Origin: Candidatus Opimibacter skivensis
GTDB taxonomy: Bacteria; Bacteroidota; Bacteroidia; Chitinophagales; Saprospiraceae
Direction of reading: 5' to 3'
Assembly: GCA_016722045.1 (NCBI GenBank)
Contig: JADKGY010000020.1
Coordinates: forward strand, 1 to 64,000
Length of the DNA stretch: 64,000 bases
Position numbers and translations under genes: made by a program. The notes under the pieces were generated by a model. That model was not told where the DNA came from. It did no database searches and saw nothing but the letters and a program-made list of their open reading frames with translations. Each line of letters starts with the position of its first letter. Positions within the stretch are counted from its first letter, which is position 1. Below, piece by piece: positions 53,837-62,570 of this stretch.

Positions 53837-55975
53837 ATGAAATACTACATCATTCTCTTCTCTCTTTTCGGATTCTCCTTCTCAATTCTACAGGCCCAAA
53901 CATTTCCAGGTTCTGCAGGTGCATTAACAGATAACAATTGTGCAGGCGCTTTTAATACTTTTTCAGCCACTGTCAGTAATGTAGGTGTAACTGATGTTAT
54001 TCAAAGCGTAACTATTAATATATCACATACATGGGATAGTGATTTGAACATATTCTTAGTTGGACCAACGGGAACAATAATTGAATTAAGTACGGGAAAT
54101 GGCGGTTCAGGAGTTAATTATGTCAATACTATTTTTACGGATAGCGCACCTTCTTTTATTACAACCGGGACTGCTCCATTCACAGGCTCCTTCAAGCCCG
54201 AAGGTAGAGCGAATACTGATATCCAGTGCGATCCAACAGGTACTGTGGGCACGTATACCTTTGCTTCTCAATTTGCGGGAACTAATACTAATGGAAATTG
54301 GACATTAAAAATTAAAGATGGTGCTTCCGGTGACGTCGGGATTTTAAATTCATGGTCTGTTACAATTGCACCCATGCAAACATTACAGAAGGTGGGAATT
54401 AACACGGCTAACCCACAGGCAACACTAGATGTAAACGGAAAAGTAAAAATTGGTGACGATACAGCGCAGCAATCTGCAGGTATGATCAGGTTCTCCACAA
54501 TGGCAAATGACTTTGAAGGATTTAACGGCAGCGTATGGAAATCAATGACAGGTTTAACTTCTGGCGGTGGAAGTGGAAACGGATTAGTGCATCCTACTGC
54601 AGGATCCACTTTTGAGAGTGGAACAAGTAATCCTGGTATGACGGGGATTAATAATACTGCAATTGGCGTTGGAGCGGGAGATAGTTTTACATCAGGAACT
54701 GATAATACTGCATTTGGAAATGATGCACTTACATTTACTTCAACAGGAAAGGATAATGTTGCCATTGGATCTGGAGCATTATCCAGTCTCCATTCTGATG
54801 ATGCAAATGTAGCCATTGGTAAAAATGCATTACACTATACTGTCAATGGTTTCAATGTCGCTGTTGGTTATGAAGCTTTATATCACAATGCGCAAGGAAG
54901 TTTATTCAGTGATGATGGTATAGCTAATACGGCAGTAGGTAATGGAGCATTACGTGCAAACACAGTGGCGTCTTTTAATACGGCTATGGGTAATTTTGCT
55001 TTAGAACAGAATATAAGTGGATTTAATAATACAGCAATAGGAAGTAATGCATTGGGGTTAAATTTGACCGGAGATCAAAATACTGCTCTGGGGTATAAGG
55101 CACTTCAGTCTTATAAATATGGTAATTATAATACAGCGGTTGGGTATAATTCACTAACTACTTCCGGCCTTCCTGATGACTTTGATGACATATACAATAC
55201 AGCCTTAGGCTGGCAATCAGGATACGATATCGAAAATCATGATAAAAATACTTTTTTAGGGGCTGATGCGAGTTCTACAGTTTTAGACGGTCTGACCAAT
55301 TCTACAGCCATTGGATATAGTTCAAGAGCCACTGCCAACAATCAAATCAGGGTTGGCAATAGTTCAATAACAAGTATTGGCGGGTATGCAGGTTGGACAA
55401 ATATTTCAGATGGGAGGTTTAAAAACAATATTAAGGAAGATGTTCATGGGTTGGATTTTATTTTAAAGCTCAGACCAGTTACATATCAGCTTGCAGTTGA
55501 TGGAATCAGTACATTATTAGAAGAAGATAAACTTAAAAATGAAAGTGAGGAAGAAATTATAAAAAACACTATTGAAAAGGATAAACAGAACAGACTGCAA
55601 AAAGAGGAAATAGTATATACCGGATTTATTGCTCAGGAAGTAGATAAATCAGCAAACGAAATTGGATTTGATTTTAGTGGCATAGACAAACCTCAGAATG
55701 ATAAAAGTTTATGGGGATTAAGATATGGAGAGTTTGTAGTCCCACTTGTTAAAGCAGTTCAGGAGCAGCAAAAAATGATCGATACTTTAATTAAGGAAAA
55801 TAAAAATCTCAATGAATACAAAGCTATTTTTCAAACTGAAAATACAGTGTTGAGGGAGGATGCAGGGGTTGCGCTGGCTGGCATCCAGGAGTTGGCGAAA
55901 GAAAACCAGGAACTCAAAGCGGAGATTCAGAGTCTGCGGAGTATGGTGGAGACTTTGATGGCCGAAAAGAAATGA
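53837..55975 (+). CDS. P-domain, YadA-head and S74-chaperone surface protein (intact)
   Basis: The 712 residues comprise a signal peptide (to LQAQ), a P/proprotein-convertase-like domain (about 25-180, IQSVTINISHTWDSDLNIFL ... NSWSVTI), a short connector with VGINTANPQATLDVNGKVKIG, head repeats of the NTAIGxxALxxN type (about 270-500), and an S74 chaperone: SDGRFK with the Ser/Lys dyad, LRPVTYQL, GFIAQEVDKSANEIGFDFSG and LRYGEFVVPLVKAVQEQ. The final coiled coil is NENTVLREDAG-type. It is the intact counterpart of the broken locus at 6821-9384, with a different N-terminal domain. Confidence 0.9.
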   Translation: MKYYIILFSLFGFSFSILQAQTFPGSAGALTDNNCAGAFNTFSATVSNVGVTDVIQSVTINISHTWDSDLNIFLVGPTGTIIELSTGNGGSGVNYVNTIFTDSAPSFITTGTAPFTGSFKPEGRANTDIQCDPTGTVGTYTFASQFAGTNTNGNWTLKIKDGASGDVGILNSWSVTIAPMQTLQKVGINTANPQATLDVNGKVKIGDDTAQQSAGMIRFSTMANDFEGFNGSVWKSMTGLTSGGGSGNGLVHPTAGSTFESGTSNPGMTGINNTAIGVGAGDSFTSGTDNTAFGNDALTFTSTGKDNVAIGSGALSSLHSDDANVAIGKNALHYTVNGFNVAVGYEALYHNAQGSLFSDDGIANTAVGNGALRANTVASFNTAMGNFALEQNISGFNNTAIGSNALGLNLTGDQNTALGYKALQSYKYGNYNTAVGYNSLTTSGLPDDFDDIYNTALGWQSGYDIENHDKNTFLGADASSTVLDGLTNSTAIGYSSRATANNQIRVGNSSITSIGGYAGWTNISDGRFKNNIKEDVHGLDFILKLRPVTYQLAVDGISTLLEEDKLKNESEEEIIKNTIEKDKQNRLQKEEIVYTGFIAQEVDKSANEIGFDFSGIDKPQNDKSLWGLRYGEFVVPLVKAVQEQQKMIDTLIKENKNLNEYKAIFQTENTVLREDAGVALAGIQELAKENQELKAEIQSLRSMVETLMAEKK

Positions 55976-56009
55976 CAACGGTTTTATAACGCATATCAAC
56001 GAACAGAAA

Positions 56010-56372
56010 ATGGAAACCTCAATCGCAAATCCGCAAAAAATGAAACTGTGTATCTCCTCGGTGAAAGGTGTCCAGGTGGTGGATATTCAGAGCCTCATCT
56101 ATATTGAAGCCAGCAGCAATTATAGCCATTTGTTCTTTACGGACCGGCCACGTATATGTGCTTCAAAGCCGGTGCATACCTATGCGACCTTACTCGAGGA
56201 CAGCAATTTTGTCCGTGTCCACAAATCCTTTGTTGTCAATCTTGATCATGTCACCGCGTATGTAAAGGGTGCCGGAAGTAATGTGCTTATGACGGATGGC
56301 AAGGCGATAGATGTGGCCCGGAGCAAGCGGGAGGTTTTGATGAGGAGGATGAGGGAGTATTTTAAGTATTGA
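56010..56372 (+). CDS. Stand-alone LytTR DNA-binding protein
   Basis: The 120 residues are nearly all LytTR domain: VDIQSLIYIEASSNYSHLFFTD, FVRVHKSFVVNLDHVTAYVKG and MTDGKAIDVARSKREVLM. No receiver domain is present, so it may be controlled by its own level, by membrane partners or by a ligand. It lies 34 nt downstream of the S74 protein gene and could be co-transcribed; an internal ATG at 56040 is an alternative start. LytTR proteins typically regulate cell-surface or competence genes. Confidence 0.88.
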   Translation: METSIANPQKMKLCISSVKGVQVVDIQSLIYIEASSNYSHLFFTDRPRICASKPVHTYATLLEDSNFVRVHKSFVVNLDHVTAYVKGAGSNVLMTDGKAIDVARSKREVLMRRMREYFKY

Positions 56373-56602
56373 GGGGGCAGATGGAAAAATGAGCAAAGAA
56401 TGGTATAAATGAAATTTACAAGATCATCGATGAAAGGGAAGGAAGTTTGCCAGAATAACCCTAATGAGTGCTATTGTATGGTGGGCTTTCTTCCTAAAAA
56501 TTTTAGATAAGTATTATAAGTGAATGTAAACATGAAGACAATCGATCAATTAATTGTGTGGAGGCAGAGGTTACTTTCAATTTTTGAAAAACATCAACCA
56601 AT

Positions 56603-56821
56603 ATGAAAAAGCTAATGTATCTTGGATTATGGTTAATGGCAACAGGTATAAGCTCTGTAAGTTGCCTGAAAAACGAGCCCATTCAGGATGATGAAATATT
56701 AGAAAGGAAAATTATTTATTCGACAGATACCATTGTCATCCTTGACCCTGAAATCGGAAACGAGATCAAAAAAGTGATTGAAAAAACGGATACAGTTTGG
56801 ATTCTTCAAAACGAAAAATGA
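56603..56821 (+). CDS. Small lipoprotein, translationally coupled to the histidine kinase
   Basis: The 72 residues start with a lipoprotein signal (MKKLMYLGLWLMATGISSVSC, Cys about residue 21). The mature part is mostly acidic and ends IKKVIEKTDTVWILQNEK. Its TGA overlaps the next gene's ATG in an ATGA (56818-56821), so the two are made together. It may act as an outer sensing or regulatory lipoprotein for the kinase; this is inference. No family recognised. Confidence 0.7.
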   Translation: MKKLMYLGLWLMATGISSVSCLKNEPIQDDEILERKIIYSTDTIVILDPEIGNEIKKVIEKTDTVWILQNEK

Positions 56822-59817
56822 GAATAATTTTTATTGGTGTTTTATTTTGGACCCTTCATTATCAAGTTTCAAATGCGCAGGAAACGGAAAAATTATTTTC
56901 CATTCTTCATCCATCACAAAACAGCAATTATTATATCTATACCAGCCCAAGACACCACCTGACCTTTCTGTCGTCCACGGATGGATTAAATGTTTATGAC
57001 GGGCTGCATATCAGGACATATCGCCAAAGCACAAATCATATGCATGGCTATAATATTCAAAGTAATTTTTTTGAAGACAAAACAGGACTGATTTGGTTTA
57101 CGACGTATGAAGCGTTGCATGTTTTTGATCCGGTGAAAGATGAATTTGAATATTATTTTATGGTAAATTCCTGCGGCGATACCTTGAAAGAAAATTATAA
57201 AGCATTCTGGCTGGATGGGCAACATCTTTTTCTTAAAGCAGGCACAGAGTTTTTTGTTTTTGACGTTTATGGCAGAAAACCTGAAAAGAATTATGCATTG
57301 GATCTGTCTGATTATTTTGAATTGTCCGGAATGAATACCGGGCCTACCACTGATATTGTTTATGGAAATAGAAAGGGATTTTATCATACCAGGCTATATC
57401 CGGATGGCGCCTTCAATATTCTTAAAGACACCGCCTTAAAAATTTCTACAATTTATCCCTGTGATCTGAATTCAGTCTGGGTCGGGAACGTCACCGGTTC
57501 CATCTCAAGATATTATTTTAAGGAAAAGTCTTTTTCGGATAGCATTAGAATTTCGAATACAGCTATCAATGGCCTGGCAAGGTTATCTACTACACAATTG
57601 TTAGCAACCGCCTCTTCCAGAAAACTGTATACAGTTAATCTTCAGAAACAACAAGTGAGCGATTCAATTGTACCTCTCATTTCCACCACGAAGGAAGGCG
57701 TAAAAAATCTTGTAGTTCCTTACGTCGATGCCGACTCTACGCTTTGGATTGGTGCTGATGGAAAAGGCACCTTGTTCCGGAATCTGCGTAAACAAAAATT
57801 TGATCACTGGTTGAATTCTGTTTCGGTGACAAAAATTTTCCAGGTGGCATCAAAGGATTACTATGTTTTTACACGTCAATCCGGGATCTATCAATTGGAT
57901 CAGAATGGCAAAAGGATCAATCATTGGAATCAACTTCCGGATCGTAAAGAGAATTTCACTTCTTTGGCGAGTGCACAGATTGATCAGCATAGCATCATCT
58001 TTTCGAATCAAAATAATTTATTCACACTAGACCTGAATACAGGACGAATAATTGTATTAAAATCCGAATCTCCATATGCGCTTAATTATATCGAGCAAAT
58101 GGAAATGCTGCAAAATGGAAAAATCTTATTGAGTGACTCTGGAAATAAGCTTTATGAAATAACTATTAGTGTGAATAGGTATTATCTAACTCCTTACCTG
58201 GATTGTTCTGCTTTGACTAGACATGCCACTTATTTCATGGAAGCCCCGGATCAGACACTCTTCGTGAGCAATGATGAAGTCGATATTCTGGTGTTTGAAT
58301 ATGATATTGCTCAACACAAGCATCAATACGCATATTCATTAGCTATAGCAGGAGGCATACGAACGTTAAGTAGTGGCAAAGAACCGAGCGTCATCTATAT
58401 TGGAAATTCTGTAGGATTGTTTAAAGTAAACCTGGATAAGCGGCAGGTAAAACCGGTAATTGATCCCAACAAACTTTTGTTGCAAACTATTTATACATCA
58501 TTGACCGACAGGTTTGACAATCTGTGGGTAGGCACTAATCACGGCCTGATTAAGTATTACACCGAAAACAATGAGACAAAGTTATACTCGATCATGGATG
58601 GCATACAGGATTTGGAATATAATACCCATGCCAGTTTGCTGACCTCAGATGGAGAGATGTTATTTGGTGGTGTAAATGGCATCAATCATTTCATTCCTGA
58701 CAAGGTATATCCTTCCGAAAAGCCGGCACCGGTTTATATAAATGAAATATTGATTAATGATGAGAACGATACCACATTCGGAGTTCCTCAGTATATTAAA
58801 TCATTGACACTTCCGTATGAACGGAATACGATCTCTTTTGGATTCCATGCTATTGATAATGGAGATCCGGAAGCTACAAGGGCCAGGTATCGATTGGTCG
58901 GCAATGAACCGGATTCTCTTGATACTCGATCAGCTGATGGATTCGCCCGATATGCAAATCTGCGACCAGGTTCATATACTTTTTCCATAGTATCCCGCAA
59001 TTCAGATAACGTCTTAAGCAGGGAGCCCAGAGAAATTTCAATTAAAATCCTGAAACCATATTGGATGACGTGGTGGTTTATCCTGCTCACGCTGGGCACC
59101 TCAGGATGGATCATTTATTATTTTATCCGATCTTATTATAGTCGCAAACTGGAACGGAAAAATCAGCTTTTGCGAGAGCAGGCGTTGATCATTGAGAAAC
59201 AGAAGGCGATAGAGGATGAGCGGACAAGGATCGCTGCTGAGATGCATGATGATCTGGGATCCGGATTGACGACGATACGGTATCTGAGTGACAAAGCCCT
59301 GAAGGAAATCGAGGAGACAAAGGAAGTAAGTCAGATAAAGAAGATCGCGGAGCAGAGTAATATGCTGATCCGTAAAATGTCGGAAATCATATGGGCCATG
59401 AATTCCCGCTACGACAATACCGAAAACCTGATCGGGTATCTGCGGCATTATGCATCAGAATATCTGGAAGGGTATCAAATACCGGTTCAATTTATTTTGC
59501 CGGAAGATGGTATACAGCCTCTGAGTATTGGTGGTGAAAAACGACGGAATATATTTATGGTATTTAAGGAGACCCTTCACAATACGGTCAAGCATGCAAA
59601 TGCGAAATCCATCATCATTCGCGTAGATGTCAATAATCAGTTTGCACTCAGGATTTCAGAAATGGGAGGTATTGGTTTTGACCCTGCTGCGTCAATGGAA
59701 AAAGGAAACGGGCTGTATAATGCCGAACATCGAATGACAGCAGTAAAGGGTTCGATCAAGTATGAAAAACTGGAGAATTCAATGGATATTCATATCACTG
59801 TACCCTTAGAAGATTGA
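56818..59817 (+). CDS. Two-component sensor kinase with propeller and Y_Y_Y periplasmic domains
   Basis: The start ATG 56818 gives 999 residues and a signal-like N-terminus (MRIIFIGVLFWTLHYQVSNAQ). The periplasmic part (about 25-660) has Reg_prop-type propeller repeats (TTYEALHVFDPVKDEFEYY, LWIGADGKGTLFRN, LWVGTNHGLIKYY), then a Y_Y_Y domain (about 665-745). One helix (about 749-771) is followed by HisKA_3 with His810 in AAEMHDDLG and a HATPase with N box FKETLHNTVKHANA. The G1 box reads ISEMGGIGFD instead of the usual IxDNGxGFD. It resembles NarX/DesK-type kinases paired with a NarL-type regulator that follows 3 nt later. Confidence 0.92.
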   Translation: MRIIFIGVLFWTLHYQVSNAQETEKLFSILHPSQNSNYYIYTSPRHHLTFLSSTDGLNVYDGLHIRTYRQSTNHMHGYNIQSNFFEDKTGLIWFTTYEALHVFDPVKDEFEYYFMVNSCGDTLKENYKAFWLDGQHLFLKAGTEFFVFDVYGRKPEKNYALDLSDYFELSGMNTGPTTDIVYGNRKGFYHTRLYPDGAFNILKDTALKISTIYPCDLNSVWVGNVTGSISRYYFKEKSFSDSIRISNTAINGLARLSTTQLLATASSRKLYTVNLQKQQVSDSIVPLISTTKEGVKNLVVPYVDADSTLWIGADGKGTLFRNLRKQKFDHWLNSVSVTKIFQVASKDYYVFTRQSGIYQLDQNGKRINHWNQLPDRKENFTSLASAQIDQHSIIFSNQNNLFTLDLNTGRIIVLKSESPYALNYIEQMEMLQNGKILLSDSGNKLYEITISVNRYYLTPYLDCSALTRHATYFMEAPDQTLFVSNDEVDILVFEYDIAQHKHQYAYSLAIAGGIRTLSSGKEPSVIYIGNSVGLFKVNLDKRQVKPVIDPNKLLLQTIYTSLTDRFDNLWVGTNHGLIKYYTENNETKLYSIMDGIQDLEYNTHASLLTSDGEMLFGGVNGINHFIPDKVYPSEKPAPVYINEILINDENDTTFGVPQYIKSLTLPYERNTISFGFHAIDNGDPEATRARYRLVGNEPDSLDTRSADGFARYANLRPGSYTFSIVSRNSDNVLSREPREISIKILKPYWMTWWFILLTLGTSGWIIYYFIRSYYSRKLERKNQLLREQALIIEKQKAIEDERTRIAAEMHDDLGSGLTTIRYLSDKALKEIEETKEVSQIKKIAEQSNMLIRKMSEIIWAMNSRYDNTENLIGYLRHYASEYLEGYQIPVQFILPEDGIQPLSIGGEKRRNIFMVFKETLHNTVKHANAKSIIIRVDVNNQFALRISEMGGIGFDPAASMEKGNGLYNAEHRMTAVKGSIKYEKLENSMDIHITVPLED

Positions 59818-59820
59818 CTT

Positions 59821-60450
59821 ATGGAAACGATTCGTATAGCTGTATTGGAAGACCTAAAAGAAGTGGCGGGTGAGTTGATGGAGATGTTCAATGCGGAACC
59901 TGGCCTGGAATGCCGGCAGGTGTACTACAATGCGGAGGACGCCATCCATTTTCTGCCGTCCAATCCTGCTGATATCCTTATCGTCGATATTGGTTTGCCC
60001 AGGGCCAGTGGTATAGAAGCGATGAAAGCGCTGTCAGAAAAGTGTCCCGGCATGCAGTATTGTATGTTCACGGTATATGAGGATGATGATAAGATTTTCA
60101 ATTCGCTCCAGACAGGGGCTAAGGGATATATTTTAAAAGGTTCTTCAAAGGAAAAGATACTGGAGGCAGTTCGGGAGTTATTCAGGGGCGGTTCTCCGAT
60201 GAGTCCGAGTATAGCCAGGCGGGTCCTCGATCAGTTTCAACGGATGAAGGTTACCCCGGTGGTGGTATCCCTGCCGCTAACAGACCGAGAGCAGGAAATA
60301 TTAAATTTATTGGCGAAGGGATTACTATATAAAGAAATCGGAGAATTACTTAATATTACGACAGGAACGGTAAAGCAGCATATACACAGGATATATGATA
60401 AGTTGCAGGTATCGAATAGGACGGAGGCGGTGAATTTGATGGGGAAATGA
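59821..60450 (+). CDS. NarL/FixJ-type response regulator
   Basis: The 209 residues have an N-terminal receiver with acidic pocket Glu10/Asp11, phospho-Asp56 in LIVDIGLPRASG, Thr in MFTVYEDDD and Lys in AKGYILKGS. A LuxR-type helix-turn-helix is at about 145-205 (LTDREQEILNLLAKGLLYKEIGELL, TTGTVKQHIHRIYDKLQV). It is the cognate regulator of the preceding kinase (3-nt gap) and is thus the best candidate for binding the dyad upstream of the next gene. Confidence 0.95.
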   Translation: METIRIAVLEDLKEVAGELMEMFNAEPGLECRQVYYNAEDAIHFLPSNPADILIVDIGLPRASGIEAMKALSEKCPGMQYCMFTVYEDDDKIFNSLQTGAKGYILKGSSKEKILEAVRELFRGGSPMSPSIARRVLDQFQRMKVTPVVVSLPLTDREQEILNLLAKGLLYKEIGELLNITTGTVKQHIHRIYDKLQVSNRTEAVNLMGK

Positions 60451-60463
60451 ACTTTTTTGGATA

Positions 60464-60479
60464 TATAACTAAAGTTATA
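60464..60479 (+). promoter_or_regulatory. Third TATAAC-N4-GTTATA dyad
   Basis: TATAAC-TAAA-GTTATA is a perfect dyad (extended to 8-nt arms ATATAACT/AGTTATAT at 60463-60480). It lies 13 nt behind the response regulator stop and 71 nt before the small gene at 60550. A weak -7 like GATCTTTA (60501-60508) follows 21 nt later. Confidence 0.45.
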
Positions 60480-60549
60480 TTTTATTAATTTCTAAATATT
60501 GATCTTTACAATAAAATGAATTAATTATTAATCTAAACCAACTATTACT

Positions 60550-60639
60550 ATGGCAAAATATTCAATTGATCGTTTTGATCGAATTGCAGATGTCACTGAA
60601 TTAATGCCTTCAAAAAATCAAATGACAAGTATAATGTAA
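60550..60639 (+). CDS. 29-residue peptide (MAKYSIDRFDRIADVTELMP...)
   Basis: ATG 60550 to TAA 60637-60639 encodes 29 residues, containing the amphipathic stretch SIDRFDRIADVTELMP. The frame is open past TAA for 12 codons to TAG 60676-60678 (SSMTAIDQQNEV), so a substituted stop is possible and the full product could be 42 residues. The position 71 nt behind the dyad supports that it is transcribed. It could be a signalling or precursor peptide; no family is recognised. The remaining 60640-60830 is strongly AT-rich with no gene. Confidence 0.35.
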   Translation: MAKYSIDRFDRIADVTELMPSKNQMTSIM

Positions 60640-60830
60640 TCTAGTATGACTGCAATTGATCAACAAAACGAAGTGTAGGCATTTTAATAATTTATTTCTA
60701 AATTTGTTAAGAAATTATTTATATAATATTCTCAAAATAAATCCATTAATACAACGGTCACAAAATTAAATATTAATATTTAATATGTTACATTCATCAA
60801 TTATCAATTAACTAACCAAACTAATAAATC

Positions 60831-61121
60831 ATGCCTAAACAAGAATTTAAACGAATTAGATCCAGAGAATGGTTTCGAAACATTGGCACAGGAATTCCAG
60901 GAAATATTGTAACTGCGCTTTATGTTGGAATTAACTCAGCAGGTGAAACTGACCTTCTGGGTGAAGGTGAAGTTGGGAAAACTTATCCTGTGGTTTTATT
61001 AAGTAAATCAGCTGTACTTGCCCCTTGCCCAGATTTCTGCGATAATGACGAATTACCAGATGGAGGAGATGAAAAAATTATTGCTGCATTTAAAATATTG
61101 GCAAAAACAATTAACCCATAA
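60831..61121 (+). CDS. 96-residue protein of unknown function
   Basis: ATG 60831 gives 96 residues, no signal peptide. It has a basic N-terminus (PKQEFKRIRSREWFRN), a Gly-rich middle (GTGIPGNIVTALYVGINSAGETDLLG) and an acidic Cys-pair segment (APCPDFCDNDELPDGGDE). A C-terminal amphipathic KIIAAFKILAKTINP completes it. I do not recognise the family. It is 45 nt before a hairpin and 121 nt before the caspase-like gene, in the same direction. Confidence 0.5.
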   Translation: MPKQEFKRIRSREWFRNIGTGIPGNIVTALYVGINSAGETDLLGEGEVGKTYPVVLLSKSAVLAPCPDFCDNDELPDGGDEKIIAAFKILAKTINP

Positions 61122-61167
61122 ATAATAATAATAATTATTATTAATTAATATCAAATAAATTACAACA

Positions 61168-61205
61168 ATGGTTGAGTATTCAAAGTTAATTGAATGCTCA
61201 ACCAT
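61168..61205 (+). promoter_or_regulatory. Hairpin between the 96-residue gene and the caspase-like gene
   Basis: The 15-nt arms 61168-61182 (ATGGTTGAGTATTCA) and 61191-61205 pair fully, counting one G:U pair, with an 8-nt loop. There is no following T run, so it may be an mRNA processing or stability element rather than a terminator. Just upstream, 61122-61150 has an AATAATTATT repeat. Confidence 0.6.
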
Positions 61206-61242
61206 AAAATTAAATTAATTAAATATAATATATTTAAATAGC

Positions 61243-62124
61243 ATGGTTTTAGAACAAAAAAATACTTATTCAATTACCCGTGTACTTGAATACATCAATA
61301 AAAGGAAACTTCCAGAATACATCATTAAGGAAACAGAAAAAAGAGAAAAAGGTATATTTTCTTTTCAGGATTATATATTCACACTAAGGGAAGTATTGGA
61401 GAGTGATCATTTTTATGAAAAAGAGTATAAAAAATATGGTCTATTATATTTATGTTTAATTGAATATTATTCCAAAGATCCTGAGAATTGCTTACAGTTG
61501 ATTAAGCGAATTTTAAAGATGTATAATGATTTGGAATTCGATATCGTTCGATTGTTATTCACCTTGAAATATAGGGTAAAAAAAATGCGAAAAATACTTT
61601 TATGCATTTCTGATAAGCTAAATAGTGATGTATATTTTAAATCTTTGCGCAGAAAAGAGTTTAAAAATTTTGTAGACATAAAATTTATTTCAGAATTTAA
61701 TGAGCAATCTTTTACCCGTTCCCTTTACGAAAAAGATCAAATTTTCATCGTAGGACATGGCGGAGAATCAGGCACTAAGTTGGGTGATCAAGTGATTACC
61801 CCAGGTTGGCTAAGTGAAGTTTTCGCAAAAAGTCCCGACAAGAAAACAGATATATTTGGTATTTTTTCATGTCAGGGAGATTTTGCCAATTCTCCTATTT
61901 TAACGCATGTAGATTATTTTATTACGGACAATGTTCAATCTTCGCCACGGCAATCTGAGTTATTTTGTTATGGATATTTAAAAAATTACTTAGAATCGTT
62001 TGATATAATTAACTCTTTCCAACATGGCATTCTATGCTTGATGTTTATTTTAACTGGTGAACCATATTTTAAAATTTACGAAAACGGTTGGGATATTTCT
62101 TCATATCCACACGAAAATTCCTAA
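61243..62124 (+). CDS. Predicted caspase-fold (clan CD, CHAT-like) cysteine protease
   Basis: The 293 residues have an N-terminal helical half (about 1-155, rich in Lys/Glu/Leu, possibly a TPR-like or adaptor region). The C-terminal part shows the two clan CD elements: a hydrophobic strand ending in His172 (QIFIVGHGGESG) and a second ending in Cys210 (DIFGIFSCQGDF). Their 38-residue spacing and the GHG/SC context fit CHAT and related bacterial caspase-like proteases. No secretion signal, so it acts in the cytoplasm. The substrate may be the small upstream protein or a downstream effector. Enzyme activity is inferred from motifs only. Confidence 0.6.
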   Translation: MVLEQKNTYSITRVLEYINKRKLPEYIIKETEKREKGIFSFQDYIFTLREVLESDHFYEKEYKKYGLLYLCLIEYYSKDPENCLQLIKRILKMYNDLEFDIVRLLFTLKYRVKKMRKILLCISDKLNSDVYFKSLRRKEFKNFVDIKFISEFNEQSFTRSLYEKDQIFIVGHGGESGTKLGDQVITPGWLSEVFAKSPDKKTDIFGIFSCQGDFANSPILTHVDYFITDNVQSSPRQSELFCYGYLKNYLESFDIINSFQHGILCLMFILTGEPYFKIYENGWDISSYPHENS

Positions 62125-62570
62125 AACTTTTAACGATTAATTAATTTGTTGTTCAATTTAAGCGCCCATAAAATTTATAATTAATAAATAACACTTTAAT
62201 AAAGAGCTTCGAGCTTCAAAAAACCTATCAGAAAATTATGACATGTGATTTGATAGTCGAATTAAAAAAAATAAAAGTAAGATTCAAATAGGTCTTTTTG
62301 ATTGTAAGAATAGAATGATAAAACAAAAATAGGTTAAACAAAAAACTTGGAAAAATTAGAAAAGTGAGGAGGATTTATTTACACTTCAAAAGGAAATTCA
62401 TAGAAAGGAGACAAAAATCAGCTCAGGTAGTACAAATAACTGAAAAAAATTAAGATTTTTGTTTGATGTACTTACTTATTTAATGAATTGACACCAAATG
62501 GAGTTATTCGATATTCATATTACTTGTAGAAAAATATCTCTGTATCCAATAAATTAAAAGATTTGTAATT
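62125..62570. other. AT-rich non-coding gap
   Basis: The 446 nt between the caspase-like gene and the membrane-protein gene are AT-rich and stop-rich in all frames read by eye. No convincing promoter, terminator or repeat was found; a promoter for 62571 is likely to be here. Confidence 0.5.

Noticed and set aside
54268..54816. 182-residue frame opposite to the P-domain/S74 gene
   Set aside because: Pro/Val/Leu-rich antisense of the head repeats and P domain; the plus strand has clear domain homology.
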